Part shown: positions 21,908 to 30,076 of the stretch, piece by piece
Layout: every line of letters begins with the position of its first letter
Numbering within the stretch: position 1 is the stretch's first letter
Origin: Chelydra serpentina
Lineage: Eukaryota > Chordata > Testudines > Chelydridae
NCBI GenBank assembly: GCA_037349315.1
Contig: JBAIAC010000051.1
Location: 26,014,001 to 26,078,000, forward strand
Length of the DNA stretch: 64,000 bases
Reading direction: 5' to 3'
Position numbers and translations under genes: made by a program
The notes under the pieces: model-generated
Databases searched by the model: none
Seen by the model: the letters and a program-made list of their open reading frames with translations, nothing else
What the model was told of the DNA's origin: nothing

Positions 21908-23334
21908 TCAGTTACCCCCATAGTTCCCCCTCTGTGTTTTACGAATTAATAAAGAATGCATGATTTTTAAGCAACAATGCCTTATTTCCTCTGCAAGCGG
22001 TGACCGAGGGGGGGAGGGCAGGGCGGTTTGGGTAAAGGGAAGTAGAGCGAATGAAGGGGCGGGGCTTTTCATTACTGGGGAAAAACAGAACTTTAACACA
22101 GCATTCTGGCCATTCATGAAACTGGTTTTCAAAGCTTCCCTGATGCACAACGCACCCTGCTGTACTCTTGTAATAGCCCTGGTGTCTGGCTGCGCATAAC
22201 CAGTGGCCAGGTGATTTGCCTCAACCTCCCACCCCGCCATAAACGTCTCCCCCTTACTCTCACAGATATTGTGGAGCGCACAGCAAGCAGTAATAATAAT
22301 GGGAATATTGTTTTCACTGAGATCTAACCTAGTCAATAAACTTCGCCAGCGAGCTTTTAAACGGCCAAATGCACATTCCACCACCATTCTGCACTTGCTC
22401 AGCCTATAGTTGAAAAGGTCCTGACTACTGTCCAGGCTACCTGTGTATGGCTTCATGAGCCATGACATTAAGGGGTAGGCTGGGTCCCCAAGGATAACTA
22501 TGGGCATCTCAACATCCCCAACGGTTATTTTCTGGTCTGGGAAGAAAGTCCCTTGCTGCAGCAGCTGAAACAGACCAGAGTTCCTGAAGATGCGAGCGTC
22601 ATGTACCTTTCCCGGCCATCCCACGTTGATGTTGGTGAAACGTCCCTTATGATCCACCAGTGCTTGCAGCACTATTGAAAAGTAACCCTTTCGGTTTATG
22701 TACTCGCTGGCTTGGTGGTCCGGTGCCAAGATAGGGATATGGGTTCCGTCTATCACCCCTCCACAGTTTGGGAACCCCATTGCTGCAAAGCCATCCAGTA
22801 TGAGCTGCACATTTCCCAGACTCACAACCCTTGGTACAAGCAGCTTGGTGATCGCCCTGGCTACTTGCATGACAACAGCCCCCACTGTAGATTTTCCCAC
22901 TCCAAATTGATTCGCGACTGACAGGGCTATCCACATGGCTATCGCCAGTCGCCTCTCTACTGTGAGGGCTGCTCTCATCTTGGTGTTCTGGCGCTTCAGG
23001 GCAGGGGACAGCAACTCACAAAGTTCCATGAAAGTGCCCTTACGCATGCGAAAGTTTCGCAGCCACTGGGATTCATCCCAGACCTGCAGCACTATGTGGT
23101 CCCACCAGTCTGTGCTTGTTTCCCGGGCCCAGAATCGGCGTTCCACTGTATCAACAAGCCCCATTACCACACCATGATGTCCAACTTGCGGGGGGGCCTT
23201 TTTTGAGAGAGGTCTGTGTGCATGTCCTCATCACTGTCCTCAGGCTGCTGCTGTCCCCTCCTCGCCTCCTGTTGTTCTAGCAGCTCCTGGTTCTCATTCG
23301 CCATATACTCCTGGACAATGTGCGTGGTGTTCAT
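21908..23334 (-). pseudogene. Harbinger DDE transposase (HARBI1-like), frame split once
   Basis: The main frame runs from the ATG at 23164 to 21908 (418 codons) and covers the nuclease. Numbered from a GTG two codons upstream of this ATG, the acidic positions are D141 (CGGVIDGTHIPI), D191 (GWPGKVHDARIF), D229 (ILGDPAYPL) and E265 (MVVECAFGRLKARW). D141, D229 and E265 fit the DDE triad, with 35 residues between the last two. A helix-turn-helix-like GVGKST segment lies near residue 90, where about ten residues usual in this family seem missing. A second frame (23334-23164, 56 codons, acidic then KRPPRK) gives the N-terminal part and stops at TAA, which overlaps the downstream ATG as TAATG. Family members have one continuous protein, so a small indel is likely. 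The final 60 or so residues look like read-through beyond the usual end. Confidence 0.8.
21948..21953 (+). terminator. AATAAA poly(A) signal for the Myb-like gene
   Basis: AATAAA lies about 160 bp after the Myb-like stop codon, in the right place for a cleavage signal. It also overlaps the antisense 3' end of the transposase gene. Confidence 0.55.
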
Positions 23335-23633
23335 AACGGCGATAACAGACAGTTGCGGTGATCTGATCGTGCTCCATGCTTCCCCTGGTATGCTGTTTGC
23401 AGGACAGCAGAGTGGGAGCAGAAGAGGCGGGTGGATAACAATGGTGTCAGCAATATGGCGCCCGCATGAAAAAAGTCACGAAAGGATTTTTGGCTCCCCC
23501 CTCAGTTGCTTTCACGGAGGGAGTGGGGAGCAAGGGTTAGGCTCATTTCCTTCTAGCTGCAGATAGTACAATATGCGGTGAGCAAGGGTTAGGCGCCTTC
23601 CCTTCTAGCAGAAGATGGTACAATATGCTCTCC

Positions 23634-23707
23634 TGGCCCCCTCAAGGATTGAACTCGCAACCCTGGGTTTAGAGGGCCAATGCTCATACCGCTGAGCTAT
23701 CCCTCTG
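23634..23707 (-). repeat. tRNA-like module 1 inside the Harbinger element
   Basis: On the minus strand it reads GAGGGATAGCTCAGCGG (A-box match TAGCTCAGCGG), a GCATTGGCCCTCTAAACCC anticodon-arm-like part, and GTTGCGAGTTCAATCC (B-box-like). This is the same head as the turtle SINEs in the window, but no CR1 tail follows. It lies about 300 bp upstream of the transposase N-terminal frame, in the same orientation. It is not a complete tRNA gene. Confidence 0.75.
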
Positions 23708-23852
23708 CCCGTGTTCCAGGCAGTGCTGAATCTCCCTTAAACAAAACGTAAAAAAGAGAATGACCAGAGTCACTCTGGTCACTCCCATTTATGTCCAAGC
23801 GCCCCCAGCCAGCCACAACATAGGCCGCTGGCCAGGAGCACACGAATTTCAA

Positions 23853-23960
23853 GCATATTGCACAATCTGCAGCTAGAAGGCAAGGAGCTGCTGCTGTATG
23901 GTCCCACGACCACAACCATTTATAGCATATGGCACCATCTGCAGCTAGAAGGCAAGGAGT
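23853..23960 (-). repeat. Tandem motif block in the Harbinger 5' region
   Basis: ATCTGCAGCTAGAAGGCAAGG occurs at about 23865 and again about 70 bp later. An inverted relative (TTCTAGCTGCAGATAGTACA) lies near 23551-23570. Clusters of short direct and inverted motifs near the ends are usual for transposase or Myb-protein binding regions, but binding is only inferred. Confidence 0.55.
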
Positions 23961-24000
23961 TTATGCTGTGTAGTCCTGCGACTACCAGCCTCAGGCGGAA

Positions 24001-24074
24001 TGGTCCCCTTAAGGATTGAACTCGCAACCCCGGCTTTAGCAGGACAACGCTCAGAATGCTGAGCTATCCCTCTG
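24001..24074 (-). repeat. tRNA-like module 2 inside the Harbinger element
   Basis: Second tRNA-like head, about 365 bp further from the transposase than module 1. It has GAGGGATAGCTCAG and GTTGCGAGTTCAATCC as in module 1, and a TCCTGCTAAAGCC anticodon-arm-like segment. Again no CR1-type tail is attached. The two modules differ at many positions, so the duplication is not very recent. Confidence 0.7.
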
Positions 24075-24533
24075 CCGGAATTGTAGCGTGACTGAATCCC
24101 CACTAGACCTAATGTCCAGGCGTACGCTGAAGCTGTACGGTAATTGTGAGCTGAGCAGGCTTCCGTAGCAAACACGGAAACCCCGGAAAAAAGGCGCAAA
24201 AAAGATTGCTTTCAAGGAGGGAGGGAGGGACGTTTGATGGCTTGACGACATGTACCCAGAACCACCAGCGACAATGTTTTCTGCCCCATCAGGCTTTGGG
24301 ATCGCAACCCAGAATTCCAATGGGCGGCGGAGACTGCGGGAACTGTGGGATAGCTACCCGCAATGCAATGCTCCGAAGGTCGATGCTAGTCTCGCTACTG
24401 TGGACACAGTCAATCGACCTCATGGTCTTAATGCTCTTTAGTGGGGACACGCACAATCGATTCCATAAATTCGGGTTTTAATATATCGACTTCTATAATT
24501 TCGACCTAATTCTGTAGTGTAGACGTACCCTAA

Positions 24534-25206
24534 GTAAGGTATCTCTGTTCTCTCTACAATTTCTATAGTACGTTAACGCAAAGTTCTGTACTATATGGCC
24601 CACAGCTCCATGGAAACATAGAGGATCAGATTTTCAAACACATTATATATGCAATTGAATATGCCAAATATGCAGAGAACTTGTTTTAAGATCTCAAACT
24701 ATGGAAAGAAATCTGTCCCTTCTTTGGACTAAAAAAAAAGTAAAACCCCAAACCCCTAGAAGGAAATGATTTTGGAATGTAAAAAGGGCCTGTGGGGTGT
24801 TTGGTTTTTTTTTGTTTGGTTGGTTTTGTTACCATTATCAGACACAGTTCCTCTCTGATTACAGTATTTTTATCATGATGATTATCTAATGAAATTCAAT
24901 ACCAGGCACTTTTCTAGAAAACTGTGGCTGAGTAAGAATGTCGATTTTTGCCAAATCCTTCTGTACTTAATACAGAAAGTATCTCCACTATAACTTTACC
25001 TATGACAGCAAAGCCATGTTTTAGTGCTATCCAGTATTGCTTCATAATAGGACTCTTAAGCAATACAAGTGACACTGTATATCATATAAGAATATCTTTA
25101 ATGGCAAATATTATTTTTTAAATAAATCATTACAAGCAGCATAAATGTTGTGCTTTATTCCTGTGCCCGGTTAAATGGCTGTCCCAAATTAAATATGTGT
25201 TCACGA
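24534..25206. other. Non-coding stretch without a recognisable gene
   Basis: AT-rich sequence with a T/G run near 24800. No coding or repeat structure could be named. Confidence 0.5.
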
Positions 25207-26445
25207 TGTAAGCAGAGTCAGGATGAGCTCTACCCTGACATCTGGTGGTGAGTTGTGGAAAGGGATGTCAGGGGCTAATCTTGTTTGCATGGACACACCC
25301 ACCCTGCAAAGCATGATGGACCGCTTGCCCAAATGGTCACTTTGGCTGCTGTGGGAGCCCCAGTTTCCTCTGTTATTGGGGCAGGAAGAATAAAGTGTTG
25401 TTACCCTGATTATGTGAATCAAGGACAGTGGGCTTTTGTTATGATGAAGGGACCCACCATTAGCTATGTAGCACTTGCTAGGCGAGGGACATGGATTCCA
25501 AAACCCAGTGAATGGAGAGAGGCTGGGGACAGATATTTATATCTGGTAGTATGGGCACTCTTCTGATGGTCCTAAATGTTAATTGCACTCCCCCCTCCCT
25601 CTCTTGCCCCCCCCCCCCCCTGTGGAATATCAGAGCTAATTTGGAGTTCCTTAGCAGTCTAATCACAGGCTGCTGAGTTGGAATCACTCTGGGCTAAGTG
25701 TGCAAATAGGCACAAAGGCTCCCCTAACTACAAGCTGAAATCACTTATGAGCTGAAATCACTGAGCACTGTGTTAAGTAGGGGGGGAGCTGGAAGATATA
25801 TTGCTGAGCGGCTGGTGGAGCGGAGCTGTTGACGGAGGGGAGCTGTTGGCGGGACAGCCGGAGCGGCTTGCAGGACGGCTGACGGAGCGGAGCTGCTGGC
25901 GGAGCGGCTTGCGGGATGGCTGAGTGGAGTGACTCGTGGGATGGCTGGCGGAGCCGAGCGAAGCCCCACGAAGGGATAGGGCAGTCAGCTTCGAGCCACG
26001 TAAGGTGCCCCTTACCTCTCCCCTCCCCATTTCTACCCAGGCTGGGGGGATGTAACACTCTGCAGATGAACTTTTGAACTCTGGGTCTGGACTTTTGGGT
26101 TGTTGGACTTTTGGGACTCTGGGGGTTGCTGGACTCAAGAACCAAAGGGAAAGGACATGGCCAATTTGCTGGGGTGGGTCGTTGCTCACAGTTTGGTTTA
26201 CAAATCCTAGATGTGGTGTTTCCCCAACAAAAGGCCGCATTGTTTCTCTCTGTCATTAAAAGGTTTTTTCTACACTCAGACTCTGTGCTTGCGAGAGGGG
26301 AAGTACTGCCTCTTAGAGGCACCCAGGGGGGTGATAAATATTTGTCCCAGGTCACTGGGTGGGGGCTCGAGCCAGTTTTGCATTGTGTTATTAGAATGGA
26401 ACCCGGCCCTTGTTGCTGCCGACTCTGACTGGCAGAAGGGTTACA
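25207..26445 (+). mobile_element. Probable solo LTR of a retroelement
   Basis: The segment begins TGTAAGCAGAGTCAGG and ends GCAGAAGGGTTACA, so it has TG..CA limits with a short TGTAA/TTACA inverted repeat. AATAAA occurs at about 25388 and ATTAAA at about 26255. No gag, pol or second LTR adjoins it, which suggests a solo LTR. The interior has a C tract (25607-25620) and a GC-rich imperfect tandem repeat (25795-25960). I recognise the text as a common turtle repeat but cannot assign a family. A 5-6-bp target duplication was not found. The 204- and 155-residue frames over the tandem repeat are artefacts of it. Confidence 0.5.
25795..25960. repeat. GC-rich imperfect tandem repeat
   Basis: Repeats of GGAGCGGCTTGCGGGA, GACGGAGCGGAGCTG and similar units, period roughly 16-24 bp. 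It lies inside the probable solo LTR and produces serine/proline-rich frames on the minus strand. Confidence 0.75.
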
Positions 26446-26480
26446 ACTATATCACCTATGTATGTTGCAGCAGGGTCTTA

Positions 26481-26658
26481 GAATCATAGAATCTCAGGGT
26501 TGGAAGGGACCTTAGAAGGTCATCTAGTCCAACCCCCTGCTCAAAGGGGGACCAATCCCCAATGTTTGCCTCAGATTCCCAAATGGCCTCCTCAAGGATT
26601 GAACTCACAACCCTGGGTTTAGCAGGCCAGTGCTCAAACCACCAAGCTATCCCTCCCG
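26481..26658 (-). mobile_element. tRNA-derived SINE with CR1 tail (Cry I type)
   Basis: Full-length copy, 178 bp. On the minus strand the head has TAGCTTGGTGG and GTTGTGAGTTCAATCC, and the tail ends GATTCTAAG-like bases. It is better preserved than the copy at 1047. It lies 35 bp after the end of the probable solo LTR. Confidence 0.9.
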
Positions 26659-27112
26659 CAAGACACACCCTGAATGAAGGATGTCTAAGCTAACTGAGTA
26701 CCCAGGTGTATGCCCCAAATATATTTACTTTCCCTACACAGATACTCTCCACAGTTTTAGCTTTTATATTCTGAAAGCTGCACTTCTCATTTCCTGGCTC
26801 TGGAAGGCAAGTCCCCCATTAGTCCAACAGCATTATGCACAATCTTCTTTGAGAGAGTGGGTGGCTAATTACTTCTGGGAATAGCAACATCCAAATCAGC
26901 TCTGCTCCCACATCCCCGCACCCCCAGCTGAGACCTGTGTCTGGTAGGCCAAATACCAAGCTGGGGAGCTTGATCCTGCTGATTGATTCTAGGAGGTGCT
27001 CGGTAATCTCTCGGGACCTCGGTTTACCCATCTGGTTTACCTGCCTTGCAAGGGGATGCTCTTTGTCAAATCCCTTTGAGATCCTTTGGTGAAAGATTCT
27101 GCCATATACATG

Positions 27113-27201
27113 CGTCAAAGGGTCCTGTGGCACCTTATAGACTAACAGAGGTATTGAAGCATAAGCTTTCATGGGTGAATACCCACTTCTTCGGATGCAA
27201 G
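27113..27201 (+). mobile_element. Penelope-like repeat fragment (single arm)
   Basis: GGTCCTGTGGCACCTTATAG, ACTAACAGAGGTATTG, GCATAAGCTTTCATGGG and CCCACTTCTTCGGATGCAAG match the family seen as a palindrome at 17978-18140. Here there is only one orientation, with the end motif intact. Class assignment is tentative. Confidence 0.65.
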
Positions 27202-27849
27202 CAGTGGAAATGTCCAGTTAGTTCATAGCTGGAAATGTGGGTAATAAGAACCTGCATTTCAAGACAGTGAGCTTCAAAGCTTGGAGTTGACAAACTATGT
27301 TGTGGCCCATGGGCCTCTTGATACCAATTGGCAGAGCACAAGAGGGGTGCATAGGGGTTACAGGAATCCCCTGGATCTAGTATTTACCTTCTAGTTCACC
27401 AAAGAGTGTCATTGCAAAATGTATGTTTGGGTGATATTTAACAGCTATGTGCCTATATAAAAAATATGTTCTTAAGGTCTGTGAAAAGCAGGATTTTTGT
27501 TGAGCCCGAAATATTTATTTGGCTCTTTGTCTGTGTGTAAGTTAAGTATTGCATAGTTCACAGTGGGCATCCACTCAGTCTGAGCCAAATGTTAATGAAG
27601 GATTGTGAAATATTCAAAGAAGGGAAATTAACAGGAAGAGGTAAACAGCGAGAGTTGTCCTGTTTAGAAGTAAGACAAACTTTTGGAACTATGTTAGGGG
27701 CACAGATGAACCCCTAGGTATTCCTTCAATTTGCAAGGATAAGCCGTCAGCTGGCTTGATCTTGGGAGAAGGTTCTCAGCCACACTGATTGAAAACTCTT
27801 GGGAAAGAACTTGGGGTAAACTATTTTGTAGGAGGCAGGGGAATGCCTT

Positions 27850-28420
27850 GTTAGTTAGTTTAGTCTATAGAATGCATGTTTGATTTTGTTATATATGGAA
27901 CCATTTGTTCCCGTCTCTCACAGCGATTTTTATTTGAATCTCTGTTCTTTCTTAAATGAATTTCCTTTTTGTTTTATAATTGAACTCAAGTACTGGGCGT
28001 AATACAGGAGCAGTTGTCTAAGGTCAAACTGGTAAACTGTGGCACACTTCCTTTGGGAAGACAGGACCTGGGATCTTGGTGACTATCCAGTGATCAGGGG
28101 CTGGACTGCACAGGGGGGACACTTTGAAAGGACTCAGTGGGCTGGGGTGCATCTGTTGCCAACCTGCAAGGCAAAGATAGGGCTGGCCTAGCCCAGAGGA
28201 GAGTGCTTGAGTGGCTGACAGGCTGGTTGTGGGAAGAAGCTAACACCCAGCTAGTGCAGGCCAGACTCCCTGGCTCTGGTGGCAGGTGATAACCAAGTGA
28301 CTCAACTCCGAGTGTCCCAAGAAGCATCACCCATGCAAACACCCCTCTGGCTAAAAGAATCGCCTCCTAGCTTTAGTTGCTTTTGTTTATGAAAGCAGCT
28401 GGTGAGGAGAGCTGCCGTCT
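27850..28420. repeat. Unclassified LTR-like interspersed repeat
   Basis: Text such as GGGCGTAATACAGGAGCAG and TGACAGGCTGGTTGTGGG resembles the distal part of the long repeat at 52308-54235 in composition and phrase order. I could not set boundaries, and the single 82-residue frame has no family feature. Confidence 0.25.
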
Positions 28421-28911
28421 TTCCCCACTGAATGTCCCCCCGTTCGAGGCTGTCAAGACTGGGAGAGCTGAGAGTTTCTGGACTGAGGTTGGCATTTCAC
28501 ACCGTTGCAGCTGAGATTGGTCCTGTGACCCCTGGCAAAATGCTGCAGGCAGATGTTCTGCCAGCTGGAGAGCTGCTAGGATTCCTCAGCTGTATGTCCG
28601 CCTTCTATGCAGCACAAGAATATGTCCCCATCAGCTTTTTCCTGAAGTCAATCCTGGATTAATAAGGGAGCAGAGGGAACTCCGGGCAGGAACCCATCAC
28701 TCTCATCTGTAGCAGGGCCCTGCCTCCCTAATATTATTTATTAAAGTACTGAGCTGTCACATATTGGACTTCTCGTTGGACACAGTTGTGCAAAGCATGT
28801 CCTGAATGGCCTCCATTTCCCCCTTCAGTCAATAGGAAGTGAGAATGGTTGGCATCTCTGAGGCTCCTGCAGGTGCAGGCCCATTGCGACAATCAGGGAT
28901 CACTAGGGGCT

Positions 28912-29235
28912 TGTCCACATGCAGAGCTGCATAAGTTTAACTGAAGATGTGATTTTTAAACTGGTTTAGTTAAACTCTATTCAGTTTAAACCCAGGCATA
29001 TTTTGGTTTAATCCAAGTTGACTGGGAACAGGTTTAAACTAAGCATATTCCTGTTTGTGTTGTGGGATAGGCTAGGAGTGCCAGTCCTGGGCCAGGCCCC
29101 ATGGTGGTAGGTGCTTGACAAACAGAACAAGGTTCTCTGCCTCAGAGAGCTTGCAGTGTAAGATAAGAGAATGAAACAATCCCCTCTTAAAACGAAGCAA
29201 GAGTGTCCACACGGGGAGCACACCAGTTTATCTAA
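28912..29235. mobile_element. TIR element fragment with GGTTTAA motifs
   Basis: It starts GGGGCTTGTCCACATG and near its right part has GTGTCCACACGGGG, with several GTTTAA/TTAAAC motifs in opposed orientations between. A MIR-like piece (CAAACAGAACAAGGTTCTC, AGAGAGCTTGCAGTG) sits at about 29115-29155. Class and edges are tentative. Confidence 0.4.
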
Positions 29236-30073
29236 GACCATGTCTACACAACACAATTATGTCGACCTAGCTTACGTCGGGATACACCCACTGCAGTTAT
29301 TAAATCGCTTGTGTGCACGTGCACCCTTGGCTCCTTGTGCTGGCAGTGTGTGTCCTCACCAGGAGTGCTTTTATCTTGATTAAGGGGCTGGAGCACATGA
29401 CTTATGAGGAGAGGCTGAGGGAACTGGGATTGTTTAGCCTGCAGAAGAGAAGAATGAGGGGGGATTTGATAGCTGCTTTCAACTACCTAAAAGGGGGTTC
29501 CAAAGAGGATGGATCTAGACTGTTCTCAGTGGTAGAAGATGACAGAACAAGGAGTAACGGTCTCAGGTTGCAGAGAGGGAGGTTTAGGTTGGTTATTAGG
29601 AAACACTTTTTCACTAGTAGGGTGGTGAAGCACTGGAATGGGTTACCTAGGGAGGTGGTGGAATCTCCTTCCTTAGAGGTTTTTAAGGTCAGGCTTGACA
29701 AAGCCCTGGCTGGGATGATTTAGTTGGGGTTGGTCCTGCTTTGAGCAGGGGGTTGGACTAGATGACCTCCTGAGGTCCCTTCCAACCCTGAGATTCTATG
29801 ATTCTATCGATTGTAGGGCAGCCCCTGAAAGCCAGTAACAGTCAACATAAGCAGCACAATGTCTACACTGACACTGCATCAACGTAATGACATCGACCGT
29901 GACTCTGTGCCACTCAGGGAGCTGGTGTTAGTAAATCAGCATAGAGAGGCACTTACGTCGGTGGGAGCCAAATTTAAGTGATGACACTTGCAAAGCAGGG
30001 CAGCCTACGTCAATCCAACTGTGTAGTGTAGATCAGGCCGAAATCAGTGTAAGTTTTGGGTGTAGACAAGGCC
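29236..30073. mobile_element. TGTCTACAC-type MITE split by a CR1 insertion
   Basis: The left end GACCATGTCTACAC and the reverse complement of the right end, GGCCTTGTCTACAC, form the terminal repeats. Flanks are TAA (29233-29235) and TAG (30074-30076). Internal TACGTCG motifs occur on both sides. The CR1 copy at 29381-29807 lies in the middle, so the MITE is older than that CR1 copy. Likely PIF/Harbinger-derived. Confidence 0.65.
29381..29807 (+). mobile_element. CR1 LINE 3' end with ORF2 C-terminus
   Basis: The open frame to the stop at 29721-29723 encodes the C-terminal end of the CR1 ORF2 protein: [46 protein letters not shown] and DKALAGMI. The 3' untranslated tail follows, ending GATTCTATGATTCTAT. 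No stop interrupts the frame, so the copy is fairly young. It is 5'-truncated and cannot encode a full reverse transcriptase. Confidence 0.93.
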
Positions 30074-30076
30074 TAG

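Larger units (their letters stand above)
19416..24530. mobile_element. Near-complete autonomous PIF/Harbinger transposon
   Basis: The element is 5,115 bp. Its left end reads GCCCTGGTCTACACT, and the reverse complement of its right end is GGGTACGTCTACACT, so the 15-bp terminal repeats match at most positions. TAA flanks both sides (19413-19415 and 24531-24533), the 3-bp TWA target duplication expected of PIF/Harbinger. Inside are the two genes this superfamily carries, a Myb/SANT-like protein (plus strand) and a DDE transposase (minus strand), arranged convergently with about 120 bp between their stop codons. The 1.2 kb upstream of the transposase contains tRNA-like modules and tandem motifs. 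It is the best preserved element in the window, but the transposase frame is split once. Confidence 0.95.

Noticed and set aside
21908..23164. Host HARBI1 gene
   Set aside because: It lies between matched terminal repeats with a TAA duplication and beside the partner Myb-like gene, so it is a transposon gene and not the domesticated host gene.
23634..23707. Functional tRNA gene
   Set aside because: A- and B-box-like parts exist, but the stems do not form a complete cloverleaf, and the sequence matches the SINE head.
25741..26355. 204- and 155-residue minus-strand frames
   Set aside because: They translate the GC-rich tandem repeat inside the probable LTR in two frames at once, so repetition and not selection keeps them open.
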